DNA of 64,000 nucleotides from Bimastos eiseni (Eukaryota > Annelida > Clitellata > Crassiclitellata > Lumbricidae). The translations under genes and the position numbers were made by a program. Location: contig OY365810.1 of NCBI GenBank assembly GCA_959347315.1, forward strand, positions 9,147,647 to 9,211,646. The letters run 5' to 3'. Of this stretch, positions 22,656 through 35,452 are shown one piece after another (position 1 is the first letter of the stretch; each line of letters begins with the position of its first letter). Under the pieces are notes generated by a model. It saw only the letters and a list, made by a program, of their open reading frames with translations, was not told the DNA's origin and did not search any database.

Positions 22656-25600
22656 ATGTGGATGATTGGAATGGTGTTTAGTATGGTCAGTCTGCCGAAG
22701 ACTCAGAGGCTTCTGCTTGGTCTGTTTGTCTTGCTTATCGTTGATCTCATCTGGGTTGCAACGTCTGAACTACCCAAGGTCTGTGGATCATCTACTCAGT
22801 ACAGCTAGCAACCTTCTTTCATCCATTTATTCGTTTTTTAATTAATTAATTCTGAGTATTTATGTAGCACCTTTCCAAGATAGCTGCTCAGGTGTGTTCC
22901 TAGTTCAATAGTTCGTTTTCCAGCAAAAGCAGTTTTTAAGTGCTGTAAAAAGTTCATGTTGTATGCATGTTGTCTTACCCTCAGTATCCAACATGCATAG
23001 TATTCCTTGCCCAACCACTGACCTGTGCAATGCTGTATTCTCATAGTTTGTGCAAAAAGAACAACCAGCTTCATCATTATGATGATTGACCAAAGCTGTC
23101 CACAGGCTCCCACATGTCCAGATACTCATTTGTAGGATTACACCAGGGACATGAATTCAGTGCCCGGCTGAAGAATTTCATAATGTTTTGAGCAGGGGGT
23201 GTCAAACCTCTTATAATGCTGGGCCAGCAGCAATATTTTCCAGCAAGTGGTAGGCCAGCATGCCACAGATGCTTGAACAAAATAGGATCTGGGAGAGGAT
23301 TTGGTGAGCCCGTCACCATAACTAAATCTTAAATGGTTCAATATTTAAGCATTCAGACAGTCAAATTAGACATTATAAATGTTACATTTGATCTTCATTA
23401 ACAATCAGTAACATAACATAAAACTCTGTAGGCTGTAAAAAATGATAATTATGAACTTTTATTCTCAAATTGTGTAGTCTTTAGGCAAGACTCTTTGAAC
23501 CAGAAAACCATTGTTGATGGGCAACAAATGGCTGACTACTTGACACCTCTGATTTAAGCAGATTGTTTGGTCACAGTTTTGCATTACTGCTTAATAATGG
23601 GCAGCTGTTGTTTGTGAAGCCAAGTGGATGGTATGGTGGATGTATTGTTCAGGCAAGCATTGCCAACCAGTGAAGCATACAGAATCAGAAATCACCTTAG
23701 TGTGTAGGAGTCAATGCTGGTTATCAGACTGTGTCATGCATCGGAGGCCTAAAAGATATTACAGTGTGGGGAGTTTGTTGACTGTTTCACTATTGGGACA
23801 CTCATAGGAATGAATAACAGCTGATGACTAACTTTGAATTCCACCAAAAAATGGAGTGTCAGAGTAACTTCTCATTTGATACATTGCTGGAATATTATGT
23901 ATGCTACGTTGTACATTGTTTTTCTAGTAGATTATAGTATTCAGCAGTCCGTTGTTTGAAATGCCAGAGTATAAAGTTGACAGAATGTTTTTACTTACAA
24001 TTGAGACAAACTGTATCTAGACAATTATCTGACTCCGTTATGGAGATGGATTGAAGTTACGAAGAAATTAAGTGATGATTTATATATTGCCATACCTTAC
24101 CAGTGATCATGGCCAAAGAAAAGGTGAAATAAGGAATATACTTACTTACTGTATAATTTGAATTAAACAACTCAGAGTGCAACATCGTGAATGTTTTGCT
24201 GTGGATCTGTGACTTCAACTGTCTTTTCCTTTTGACGTCTGACATGCTATATTATTTGCATTATTTGCTGTATTGTTCATTGTTTTTGTTTTAGTATTTT
24301 TTTGAAGAGCCACACCAGAAGTACAATGACAAGACCTACTTTAATACGTTTGTCAAGAGCTCCATGTTTGCCATTTATCTCGTGGGTTTTCTCTTCCATC
24401 GCTCATGGTGGTACCAGTGCAGGAGGGATAATGCAGTAAGTTTTCCTCTGCATCATGCTCCTTTTTTAATTTCACAATGTGTGTATGTGCTCGAGAGCCA
24501 ACATTGGTCATTAATGTGTGAGTGTGCATGATGGTCTAGTGATTTGCATGCTGTACTGTCTGAAGGTTTCAAAGTTTCTGCTCCATTTTTATCTGTTTAT
24601 GAAGTCAGCTTTAAACGATTACGTTGACTGTACCCTGTTGGTGAGGGCGAGGTATTGACATCAACCCTCATTTGCCAGTCTATGACTTGAAGTCACTGAC
24701 CTTCATGCCTTTTATGCATCTCACAGCATATACTCTTTACTTCTGTTGCTTCTTGTTCAACTGTTTTTGTGTAATATGATATTAATGACCAGTTCTTTGT
24801 TGAGATTTATGTGAACTTTACGAAATGGTGTTTTCCTGGACTTTGTTTACCCAAAGCTCTGAAGTTTTTGGCTGCTTGTAGTAATTGAATCTGAATTCTT
24901 GATCAGCAGTTGCAGAATTTAATTCTATTCATTTTTGTTTTTTCATTAATTCATTTATGGTTTTCTTTTGTGTAGAGCTATCTAACAAAGGATGGAGATA
25001 ATATGAAGATCGATGCTGGTAAACTCCTGGTTAGTATGACACAGATTATATTTCATCATTCTTTAGTGGCTTGATGTTTGCTATCTTTTGCAAAACTTTG
25101 CCAAAAATAATTAAGTGCATTGGATGTAATATGATGTACTTCTGCTTGCACTATTTGATAAGTTTATTTTTTGCTTTCAGGTGAGTTTCTGTTACTAATC
25201 CTAGCGTACAAATCTGACATCTTACCTGTAAATAGTTTTTCACATGGTTTGTGTGGATATGAAGTGTAATTTGGTCGCATTAATGTGAGGTGTGATAGGA
25301 TGATTTCTTTGGTCAGTCTTTTTACAGCAGTAACATTCTGGAGATTAAAGGATCATTCATTTGAAGATCATGTGTTTGCATTATTCTGTTTCTGTGTATT
25401 TTTACAGAGTGATCCGGTGTTTGTGCCAATCAAATTTGATGCCAGATCCGGATACGAGACGAACGGCAGCAGCACAGAATCTGAAGACATATCTCGTATG
25501 TTCTGTATTTTTATTCCTGACTCTCCGTATGACTATCCTGAGATCTTGTCAGGATGTTTGTCTTTTGTTTTGTTTTACTATCAGATCGACCGCTGTCATC

Positions 25601-28600
25601 ATATAAAATATTTGCAGACATTGTGCATATTAGATTGTACAAGCAGCTTACATGGTTAGTTGCAGTTTAATGACACTGTGTGATAATAGATATCATTAGT
25701 GTCACCCTCCTTTATCCAGGCTTAGGACTGGCACTGGTAGACTGCAAGCAGTGACGGATCATACAGAGATTATTAGTGTCACCGTTCTTTATCCAGGCAT
25801 AGGACTGACACAGGTGGATTACAAGCAGTGATGGAGTTAGCAGCTAACATGATTTGTTTGGTCAATACAAAATGTTAAATATGACTGAAAACTATTTTGT
25901 GTGCAAATGAAACTTCCTTTGCTTATTCAGACATTGTTTAAACAGTAAACTAGCAGTTGCTAATAATAAATGCTTGCACATTTCTAAGAATTATCAACAA
26001 TCATTTGATATTATGTGTGTATTCAGTTATTGCTCACTGTGAGATGTACCTTAAACTAGTGTTTTGTAAATATCTCATTACATTGACTTGGCAATATTTT
26101 GATAATTTCTACACACAGGTCAGTTTTTAGCTATCAATATAACTATGACATGATTTTAACAACTTTGCATGAGCTATGAGAGAAGAAGCTTGCTCTCAGT
26201 TGATAACAGTTTAGTTATTACTACCCAGGAAATATGTTGGTTCAGTAAGACCTGGGGCGCATGAAACCACCGTTTTGTACTGTTAGTTTTGGATGATTTG
26301 TGGCTCTTGTGTGATGGTTACTCTTTGTTTTTGTCTGCAGCATCAGCTCGTGTTCGGGCTGTGCGTTTTAGTAAGTTATCCGAAGTGCGACATCTCTCAG
26401 GTGAGCCTCGGATTCCATTTTATGGATTTACTGCAAAAGTCAAATGTCATATTGTGAAAACTATTCATGCTATTCAGGATTTGTCATACTGTGAAAACTT
26501 TGAACAGAGTATGATTATCCAGAACTAAGATTATTTACAATGTCATTACTTATTGGCTAAGGCATTGTTTAGAATTTTAGACAACCCCAGTTATATGAAG
26601 AAGTTCTAACCCATGTCAATAGAAGATGAGAAAGGGGAGTTTGCTTGAGAGAAGTCATTTCCTGAGTGTTGAGGGCATAAGATATAATAAGAATTCTTCA
26701 TTTCAAAATGTATGTTTATTGTTTAACTGAAGAAGAAGAGTCCTTTAAGCCAGCTCTGGGGCAGCCACATGTATGAAGTGTTAGCGGCTTCATTTTCTTA
26801 GCCTCAGCATTTAGGGGTTGGTGGCAAGTCCTCTGACTCGCCATCTCATCTTCCCACCGACAGTGTATGATCAGTGTACTCAATGTGGTTAAGTTTGTTG
26901 GGGTGCAGGTGGAGCATTAATCTATAACCAGATTCAGCTCTAAGGGGGTGTGAACTCCAACCTATTGATTGGTTGTTAGATTAGCTTAACATTACACTTG
27001 CATTTATTTGTATGCTTCGTTTGCTGCTTAGAAATCCATGCAGAGGAGGCCATCCTTGCGAGGATGTCCTACTCCGCTTATATGCAAGTCATCGAAGCTC
27101 GACTGAAGGCAGCCAATAAGCTGAGCGTCAGACAAATTATCAAGATTGCTCTCATATTCTCCTTCATAGTAAGTTACCAGGTTTGGTATCATTTGTACAA
27201 TGACAAGGAAATTGCATCAGGCCAATTTGGTGGAATTCTGTGATAGGCTGCTAAATAATTGGTTTTGTTGGAATTTCAGTCAACATTTATTATTGATAAG
27301 TTGACTGAATAACAGTACTTAAGATATGGGTGCCAATGAGGAAAATATGCAGCATGGAAGAGTTCTTCCCAATCAAGATTGTCTTTTTCAGGAGGCATTA
27401 CTGGCACCATGCATTCTCATTAGGTTTTATACATGATGTCCAGATTTCATTTTCACATATAATAGATGTTATAAAGAATGTGGTAGGAGTCCTTTACTTG
27501 TCTGCTACTTGTTACAAGTTTCACAGTGTTCAGCTTTTGTAGTTTCTGTTACTAATCAAATGTTATATTATGTTAACCACTGAATTCACCTCATGATCTA
27601 ACGTCCAGTGGTCGACATTTCTAGGTGCTAAGGGTGTTTTCGACCTAGGGAATATATATCACCAGTTCATTATTCCAGACTAACTTCCAGTTATTTTTCA
27701 CTATCTGATGAATTTTTTTTGTCTGAATAATTTTAAAATCGCTTGGCTTATAGAGTGCAAATCTGTTTAGTTTGCCTTGAAAATGTGCTATAAATGTTTA
27801 CAGTTACAAATTACATTGTAGTGCTGTGATCTTATTGTGCTATGGTGATCTTGTTTTGCTGTTATAGTTTTTCTTTGGTAACTTCTGCTATCAGCAGTCG
27901 CTTAAGTACGTAAAGAGCGGCGTTGTGACGATTCTTCTGTCGACTTCCGCTCTCTTCACTCTCGTACTCGCCTCTGTCTTTCCTGCCACCAACAATGACC
28001 GATTCACTCTGTCGAAACTCGTTGCTGTTGCCTTCAGGTGCTAGTTATGTCTTGTATCTTCATTAATTTCATTGGCCTCAGGCTCCAGTAGGTGGCTGAG
28101 AGAAATGAGTGGTTAAGTGAGAAACGAGTGGCTAAGTGAGACATGTGGCTAAGAGAGACATATGGCTAATAGGGACAAGTGGCCAAGAGAGACAAGTGGC
28201 CAAGAGAGACAAGTGGCTAAGAGAGACAAGTAGCTTAGACATCTCATATTCCTCTTTGGATGCCTTCTGGTTAGCGTTTTGAACTTAGGAGATATATTTT
28301 AAATCCTTGTCAAGGCTGAAAGCTGTGTCAACTGTTTCTGTCCTGTCCCTTAGTGAACTGGGTTATGCACTGTCAATGGGAGGATCAGGTGGCAAAGGAG
28401 TGGATTGGCAACCAGACATCATATGCTGATGAGATATGCAGTATATGTGTAACATATGATGAATGGTTGATATATAGTGCTAAAGTTCTTGTTCTTGAAC
28501 GATGCTAATTAACTTAAAGTTGAAGAATTTCTGTTCTCTATCTATTTTCGTTATAATGTTTTTTACTGAAATTTTTGCAGCATTGGAGGCATAGTTCTGA

Positions 28601-31466
28601 TGAGCCTGTCTACTAGGGAGAACATGGGATTCAACTGGGGTGTCCTCTGGTCAGTCATGGGGGCATTGTTGCTTGCTCTTTTCCTTGTCTTTCTGCGTCG
28701 CATGGTTGACAATGAAGAGAAACTCAACATGCCTATGTTCTATGGTGAGTCGGACCCTTATACATCTGCCACTGGTACCTCTTCTTTTTTGCTGTACATT
28801 GTGTTTCTTGCTGATAGGTTTTAATTTTAATGACAGATGTAACATATTACATGCTTGCTATCACTGATTCAATTTCTGATTAATTTTCTCTAGGTTAAAT
28901 TACTTGATGGTATTCTATTACTCTGTAATTTTTCAGAGCTCGAATGTTTCTTTGGTTGTTGTAGGATTCCTGGGATTCTTTACGCTGCTCTTCCTCTGGC
29001 CTGGACTACTCATTCTCCACTTCACGAATGCAGAAAGACTGGAATGGCCAGATCCCGTCGAATGGCTTCTTCTTGTCCTCAATGGCGTTGTGGGAATGGT
29101 CATCTCAAACCTACTCTGGCTCTGGTACTTGTCTATTACCACAACTACTCAATTTTTAATCATTTATTTGTTGGTATAATTATGTGTTTCGAAAGATTTG
29201 TGGCTTTTAATGATTGATATTTATTGTTTTATTTAATGATTTAAGAGCATGTGTGGAATGCTCTTTTTTAAGAATGTTATCACTAATTTGATGATTTTTA
29301 TTTATCAAATGTAATTCACTCAGTAGCATTTTTAATTATGCACAATTAAAGCAATTCACATTCATAGTTTTTGATTCTTTCTATTATTCATTTATTCATT
29401 TATTCGTCTCATCACTTACTTAACCTGTTTTGTATTACAGTAATCTTAAATATCTGTATTAGGTTTGTTTAATTCTTTTGCATAAGATGCTTTTATGGCA
29501 CTACTTAGATTAAGTATAAATTCTACATTTCCTTCTATTAGTCTATTAACTTAAATTTTAATAATTTATTTACTGATAATCTATGTGTTTAAATTTATTA
29601 AATAAATTTTCATTATAATATTATTGAAAGTGCAACAATTTAAGAATATCTATTATTTTAAAGTTTCTTCAGTTAGCTGCTGCTCTGTGTTTTCTACACC
29701 TATAAAAATGATCACCTGATGTTTTTATTGTTTCTATGACAATCTAAACTTTATTTTCCTAGGGGATGTTTCTTAACATCATCTCTGATTGCTACACTGG
29801 CTCTCGGTTTGACGATCCCTATGACGACGATCGCAGGCGTCTATCTCAAGGAGGTAGCAGAATCCTCTATCATTTCCTGCTGCATGTATGTATGTAACCT
29901 GGCTATTTATATAGCGCCTTATAAGAACCTCTCGAAGCTCTATTTTGTAAAGTTTGAAGAGTGTCTATGAAGGGTAACAAAGTAATGGCCATGGGTGCTG
30001 GGAAGATATGAGACTGAGTTTGGACACATGTGGCAACTTTGTTGTTGTTGTCATGGAGTCATATCTGTAAATATCTGTAGGCCTCTTTTGTTGGTCCCTC
30101 TGAACTATCTGAAGGTTTGTAGTTAGGCTTTGGCTCTATTTTAGCTGATAATCTTATTAAATTTACACTCTTTTTAAATAGGTGATTAGATTATGCAAGA
30201 TTATTAGATTGTTTTTCGTGAAAATCGAAATGCCTCTTACAAGTGTTGATGAATTATGCTGATGACATGGTTTGTTAGGTAGATTAGATTGTTTAAAAGC
30301 TGCAAATTGTGACATCTGAGTTGTATGATCATTGTGGATTAGATAAATTTTATCAAGTTAGATGATTAATTCTGTATTTATTAAGCACTACTGTATGATG
30401 TCAGAGGATCCACTGATGGCGCATGAGGGTTTGTTCAAGGAACCGAACCTGGCACAGTATCTATTTTGGGGAAGCTTGAACCTGAATGACGTGCATTGGA
30501 AGCGAGCACTCAAACCATTCAACGACAGTATCAGATACTTCCTGTTCCTAAGCTGTAGGATGGTCACATATCTCTACTGAATGGTTCTATCAAAGAACAA
30601 ACTGCATTGGTTTCTCATATATTTTAGTACTCTCTCGTCGTTAAAGATTTAAAAATATAAAAGGTTTCCAGATTAGATTGAAAGTGTTGTGCTGACAACA
30701 TAGATGATCTTTGGTTTGATTGTGATGATATGGTAATTATTTTTAGATGAATTACAACTGGATGTTTTACATCGGTATTGGTCCTGTCTTTCTCGCCTAT
30801 TTTGCCGTCTGTCTGCTTTCCCATTATGATAACTGCGATCCCGTCTGGATGGCATTACGAAAAACATTCCACTGCATATTTCGGCGACGATATTTCTTCA
30901 GGTAGCAACTCACTTACTTCGTAATCAACTTAATAATGATCTAAGATTAATAGAAGTCGGTGACTAAGCTAATGTGGCTGTGGTCGCTGAGAAATTTTGG
31001 ACGATTTACATTACAGTTCATAAACTGAACCCAAGAGGCAACCATTGGTGTAAAGTATTAGTCTCTTAAAGTGGGGCTATATAAATTTGCATCGACTGTT
31101 ACTTTTACTGACAGTGTCTGGTCAGTATACAATATTCATCTTGCCAGTCTGCCAGTGTATTCATTTTATAGCCGACTTAACTAAAGGCTGCAAAGGATAT
31201 AGGTATCTTGAGATAGCTTGCAGTGTTGTGATACTCCTATTACCTATAAATCTTCTACCAATCTCACAGATGTGTTTAGTTTTTGTTGCCAACTATGATA
31301 ACAGTGTGACTGTTAGTAGTTGTAGATCTGAAATTTTTACATCGCCTCTTCAAGAAAAAGTCCACAGAGGCACTAATGTGTCTTATTCAATTTCAGATTG
31401 CGCGAACCGGATCGAGAACAGAGTCAAAGTCTCATTGGATTCAGCACAGATCGTATCGACACGTAG
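22656..31466 (+). CDS. SLC35F5: Solute carrier family 35 member F5-like membrane transporter
   Basis: Twelve coding exons: 22656-22778, 24295-24435, 24976-25029, 25408-25495, 26341-26400, 27032-27168, 27868-28037, 28581-28744, 28965-29124, 29763-29853, 30747-30901, 31397-31466. All have AG/GT borders and compatible phases; the product is 470 residues (human about 520). It is a polytopic member of the drug/metabolite transporter superfamily; the substrate of this subfamily is not established. Hallmarks seen: LLIVDLIWVATSELPKYFFE (TM1), a variable loop with PVFVPIKFD and RVRFSK..EVRHL-like residues (RAVRFSKLSEVRHL), RMSYSAYM, GNFCYQQSLKYV...LLSTSALFTL, PATNNDRFTLSKLVAV, the long DNEEKLNMPMFYGFLGFF block, LLWLWGCFLTSSLIATLALG, LTIPMTTIAG and a QSQSLIG C-terminal tail like that of the human protein. 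The start ATG at 22656 fits the conserved TM1. Introns hold a hAT element, a duplicated repeat and a minisatellite. Confidence 0.97.
22848..22905 (-). repeat. LINE-tail fragment (TTTATATAGCGCC family)
   Basis: GAGTATTTATGTAGCACCTTTCCAAG then CTGCTCAGGTGTGTTCC matches the tail of the LINE at 5085 in reverse complement, preceded by an AATTAATTAATT run. Confidence 0.5.
23193..23551. mobile_element. hAT-type MITE in SLC35F5 intron 1
   Basis: Left end CAGGGGGTGTCAAACC and right end reverse complement CAGAGGTGTCAAGTAG match the CAGRGGTGTCAA terminus of hAT elements. Flanking 8-mers (GTTTTGAG, ATTTAAGC) no longer match well. Confidence 0.65.
24525..24600 (+). repeat. Possible tRNA-derived SINE in SLC35F5 intron 2
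   Basis: GATGGTCTAGTGATTTGCAT followed about 30 nt later by GAAGGTTTCAAAGTTTC resembles A and B boxes of a tRNA-derived SINE. Confidence 0.4.
25653..25836 (+). repeat. Interspersed repeat, tandemly duplicated; third copy at 50105-50205
   Basis: The unit AGTGTCACCCTCCTTTATCC then AGGCTTAGGACTGGCAC occurs at about 25698 and again at about 25776, and a related copy starting GTTGCAGTTTAACGACACTG lies at 50105. The first copy has the same start (GTTGCAGTTTAATGACACTG at 25659). Confidence 0.7.
28090..28232 (+). repeat. Minisatellite, about 20-bp unit, SLC35F5 intron 7
   Basis: Seven or so imperfect copies of GAGAGACAAGTGGCTAA, the central ones nearly identical. Confidence 0.85.
29898..29950 (-). 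repeat. LINE-tail fragment
   Basis: GGCTATTTATATAGCGCCTT followed by AAGAACCTCTCGAAG, the same tail family as 5085, in SLC35F5 intron 10. Confidence 0.5.
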
Positions 31467-32020
31467 CACTGCCTTAGCTGCTAGCTGACCCCAGGTTTGT
31501 CGAGAGAGGTCGATGCCAAATGCTGACCCTCAGTCACAAGCCTGTAAGAGCATGGTGTGAGGATCGATAGGTCGTTATTAACTCTCTGGATACATTGTTG
31601 TCTGTCTTGCAGATCAGCTGTAATAAATTTATTATTTGTAATAACTGTTTATTATTGGTAATAGCTGTTTATTACTTTTGTAAATGTTGGTTTTTGTTGC
31701 ACTGTGCAACCACTGGTTTCCCAAGTAATTTTATTAATTGTCCCTAGCTGCACGAATAGGTTGTAGTTCTTGAGACGGCTGCTACAGTTGTAAATTTACC
31801 TATTTATTTTGAAGTTTTATATGCAAGCCTCTGCTTATGCATGAAGTACCTCAGAGATAGTTCCCAGATTGTTTCTTATTGCATGTGTTGTAGCGGCAAT
31901 GTGCAGAGCTTTGGAACGGTGTTGAGTGTAAGATTTTAAAATAGACAAGGCTTGTTTATGAAAGAGAAATACTGATCTGTAAGCACAACAATGTAGTTTT
32001 AGTGATTAGCTTTCTAAGAA

Positions 32021-32026
32021 AATAAA
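32021..32026 (+). terminator. Candidate SLC35F5 polyadenylation signal
   Basis: AATAAA 555 bp after the stop codon, the first clear hexamer seen downstream. Cleavage site not verified. Confidence 0.35.
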
Positions 32027-32093
32027 TTTGAAATGCTGCTTGCCATACTTTTGATCTCGGATAATTATTTTAAGTGGCTGAGATTGTTGCCCA

Positions 32094-32358
32094 ACAGATA
32101 TTGCTGACGTGCTCAAAGAATATTAAAGGCCAGGCCGAGATTATGCAATTTTTCATTTTAAGAAAGACATTATTAGGAATTTGAATGATAATTAAAAGTA
32201 ATTTATCATAACAACACAAGTTATACAGTTATAATTTCCAGACAGATATTGCTGAGGTGCTGGAAGATGATTTAAAGCCAGGCCGAGATTATGCAATGTT
32301 TTCATTTTAAGAAAATAATTAATAGGAATTTGAATGATAATTAAAACTAATTTATCAG
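32094..32358 (+). repeat. Tandem duplication, about 148-bp period
   Basis: The blocks ACAGATATTGCTGA, CCAGGCCGAGATTATGCAAT and GGAATTTGAATGATAATTAA recur in the same order starting at 32094 and 32242. Confidence 0.85.
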
Positions 32359-32379
32359 AAGACAAATTCACAGATGAAC

Positions 32380-32455
32380 AGCTGTGGGTAGTCAATTGGT
32401 TAGGGCACTCGACTTGTAATACAGAGCGTGGTTTCAAACCTTGTGTAATGGTTAC
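32380..32455 (+). repeat. tRNA-derived SINE head
   Basis: GGTAGTCAATTGGTTAGGGC is a good RNA polymerase III A box and GTGGTTTCAAACCTTG 30 nt later a good B box (GGTTTCAAACC). The stem sequences are too poor for a functional tRNA. Confidence 0.6.
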
Positions 32456-32534
32456 TCTACCATGAGCAAGCCCTTCACTCACATTTGCTCAGTGCCGTTG
32501 ATTGATGCTTGGTCATTAGATATTGGTGCTTTAA

Positions 32535-32813
32535 GGGGTCATCCACAAAGGACGTCTGCACCGAAGGGGGTTAGGAAAAATGAAGACAAGCGTTTAGAAA
32601 ATGTAAGTTTTTTACATAGCTTTTATTCAATCTCATTTTTTGTCAATAAATGTCTGTTAAAAAAGCAATGCAGTAAAATGATTATCAGCAGTTGCAATGG
32701 TGGCTGACACGTGTGATGCGGACGTCCGCCAAGAGGGGAGGGGTAAGTCGAATGCGGACAAGGGGAGGGGGTCAAAAAAGTAGGTTTTGCGGACATCCGT
32801 TATGGACGACCCC
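32535..32813. mobile_element. MITE with GGGGTCRTCCA termini
   Basis: Left end GGGGTCATCCACAAAGGACG (then TCTGC) and right end reverse complement GGGGTCGTCCATAACGGATG (then TCCGC) match at most positions. Internal sequence is noncoding. The flanks (CTTTAA, TAATAT) give no clear target duplication; superfamily not assigned. Confidence 0.75.
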
Positions 32814-33217
32814 TAATATAAATTTTATGTAAGGAATGACTATGCAAAGTTGAGAGTGTGAGGCATGTGAATGTTTATTGAATATAGTCAATGCATCAGA
32901 CTCTTAGTGCACTGTTTATTTTTCAGTGCTACATGGAAAAACCACATTTGGAGTTAAAAAATTAAATTGAAAGCCATACTCTGTCATCATGTGTTATGAA
33001 GATTTAACCAGATGCGATTCTATTTGATCATATTATCGATGCAAAATCAGGGCATCCAGTGTTGCTTGAATTTGACTCTTGTTATATTTATGTATGCTTC
33101 GATTGCTTTAAGATCAGCTATAATTAAACTACAGTAATGTTCTTTACAAATTGAAGTGCTAATTTTGTATTTTGTAAATACAGTTCGTAAGAAATTTTAA
33201 TTTCTAAAGTATGGTTT

Positions 33218-33417
33218 NNNNNNNNNNNNNNNNNNNNNNNNNNNNNNNNNNNNNNNNNNNNNNNNNNNNNNNNNNNNNNNNNNNNNNNNNNNNNNNNNNN
33301 NNNNNNNNNNNNNNNNNNNNNNNNNNNNNNNNNNNNNNNNNNNNNNNNNNNNNNNNNNNNNNNNNNNNNNNNNNNNNNNNNNNNNNNNNNNNNNNNNNNN
33401 NNNNNNNNNNNNNNNNN
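33218..33417. other. Assembly gap (200 N)
   Basis: Exactly 200 N bases; the true distance is unknown. Confidence 1.
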
Positions 33418-33769
33418 CCAGGGCTTGAATGTTAAGTTTACATTTTGCACATTTTGTACTTTTCCTGTTGCACGGACTGTATTGTATAATTTAAATATAT
33501 CATGTAATTCTGTTCTCTTTTCAAGATGAGCTCATTGTGTAAACTACAATCTGATGACTAGGTGAACTCGACCTTAGACAAGAGGTCGATAGAATATTAC
33601 TGATTGAAAAGTCTTGCTGTGGAATTTCTCAGATGAGAGCTATGTTTGCAGCTAGTTGTCCATCTGCTTCATGCAATTTGCATATGATTTGTAGTTTGAT
33701 AGTGCAATGAAACTTGCTATTAAAACATCTGTCGGGGTGACTTGTTCTTGCTAATTTATAAAGAAAATC

Positions 33770-34040
33770 TAATGCAAAAAGGAATTGAAAGAAAGTTAGG
33801 TTTGTTTGGCCATATATGCAGAATGAGCGATGATAGAAAAATCAAAACATTGTTGTTCGGAAGAATGGAAGGAAAGAATAAAAGGGGACATCCTCACAAA
33901 GAATGGATAGACGATATAGGGGAATGGGGAAATAAGCGGATTCAAGAACTGGCACATCTTGCACAGGACAAACAACAGTGGAAAGTCACAACGAAGTGGG
34001 CATCGGACATCTACGGGCGTTGTGTCCAGGATTAATGATG
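33770..34040 (+). mobile_element. RTE-like LINE C-terminal fragment
   Basis: The frame 33742-34035 encodes LGLFGHICRMSDDRKIKTLL, GKNKRGHPHKEWIDDI and QQWKVTTKW, the standard extreme C-terminus of RTE-like LINE polyproteins, then ends in an ATGATGATG tail. 5' truncated. Confidence 0.8.
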
Positions 34041-34252
34041 ATGATCTTAGCAATGTAAAGGATGAGAATCATCTGTGGAGGAAAAGTCATGTCACATTTA
34101 TTCTGGGCCAAGAGTCTTCTGCAATGCAATCAACTATCACGTGGTTGCGGGTAATGACCCTGTTAAGTTTTTACACTCTCGTAAGGTAGGAAGTAAGTAG
34201 CAGGGCCTGTGATGCACTTGCTCACAACATTTAGTCATTCGCCAGCTTAAAG

Positions 34253-34404
34253 CAGGGGCGTCCAGATAGAGGGGTCTAGAGGCAAATGCCTCTAATTTCA
34301 GGAAAGGGGGCATATTTTGCATCGGGGGGAGGGGAATATCTTGCCTTCCTTGCACTTAGGACCGGAGGTTTGCCTCCATCACCCCGGGGGATTGACAGCC
34401 CCTG
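34253..34404. mobile_element. Short hAT MITE with perfect 8-bp target duplication
   Basis: Ends CAGGGGCGTC and (reverse complement of right end) CAGGGGCTGTC; flanked by GCTTAAAG at 34245-34252 and 34405-34412. Only 152 bp long. Confidence 0.85.
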
Positions 34405-34834
34405 GCTTAAAGGCCTACAAAAAAGGATATAAGCATGCACACTGTAATATGCTCTGCTTTTATTCTCATGAGGGAATGTAAGATTTGGACGAGATTATAA
34501 AGGTTACAAAATATTAACAACTTAAGTTTCCAACACTCTTCTTTGCCTTTTTATTGACGAATCTTCAAATAAAATTTTTAGATGTACTGGTGGGAGGCAG
34601 GTTTATAACTGTTCTAGGAACTTGTCTTCTAAACTATTTGCTTATTTGTAAATGGAGAAAACTAATTATGATCTGTAGGCTGATTGCAAACTTACCTGTA
34701 TTACATAAAATGTGGTATTATTGTCCAGTTGAATTACTGGTGTTTTTACATTATAATTATTTATAAGTTTTTTCAACCCCATGGTCCCTTAACATAGTTT
34801 AATCGAATTTCCCTACAGATTCACCCAAGGATGG

Positions 34835-34878
34835 CCCAAAGTTGACTAGTTTTATATTGCCACCCAGTCAACTTTGGG
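34835..34878. repeat. Perfect 13-bp hairpin
   Basis: CCCAAAGTTGACT (34835-34847) and AGTCAACTTTGGG (34866-34878) with an 18-nt loop. It lies in a region that is partly shared with about 62700-62900 (GGGCTAACTGTGCTAT at 35022 and 62877), so it may belong to a dispersed repeat. Confidence 0.75.
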
Positions 34879-35452
34879 TCACCCTTGAGGGATGTCTGCA
34901 TAAAATGACCCTTCTTTTAACTCCTCCCTCAACTTATTTGCGTTTTCTTTTACCATCCCTTATCCAATGGAGTATTGAAGCCTAAACTAATTTAAGTATG
35001 ACACTACCCTTTGACTTTGCCGGGCTAACTGTGCTATGGGGTGGAGTGCATTGATTCTGCCCAATCCAACAATGGAACTGCAGGTAGAACACAAATTGTT
35101 TGACTGAGTTTGGCATTTATTGCATATACTGTACTGAAATAACTATGTACCACAAGAAGATGTGGACGTGTCTGCATTAGGCATAGCCTCTCTCTGTTCA
35201 AATTAAGGTGACTTCTCCCTCTACTTTGTACAGACATCAAAAAAAAATTAGTAACACTGCTGATCAATTAGAATTAGTTACTGAAAACTGCTAATGCTCA
35301 AACTTAAAAATAGCAAAATCATAGAATTAGCTGTTTGTCTAATTGATCACAATCTAATCCATTAGCACTGCCCATCTCTGCTGTAAGGGTGAGATGAGTA
35401 GCCAGAAGTACTGTTTATCCAGGTTGCTAACTATTATAAAATCGATAGCAGA

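Noticed and set aside
23193..23200. Convincing 8-bp duplication around the hAT element in SLC35F5 intron 1
   Set aside because: GTTTTGAG and ATTTAAGC match poorly; the element is kept on its inverted ends alone.
28090..28232. CRISPR-like array of 20-bp repeats
   Set aside because: Units are contiguous without unique spacers, and the genome is eukaryotic; a minisatellite in an intron.
32380..32455. tRNA gene
   Set aside because: A and B boxes are present but the acceptor and anticodon stems do not pair; read as a SINE head.
33124..33450. Open frames across 33218-33417
   Set aside because: They run through the run of N; meaningless.
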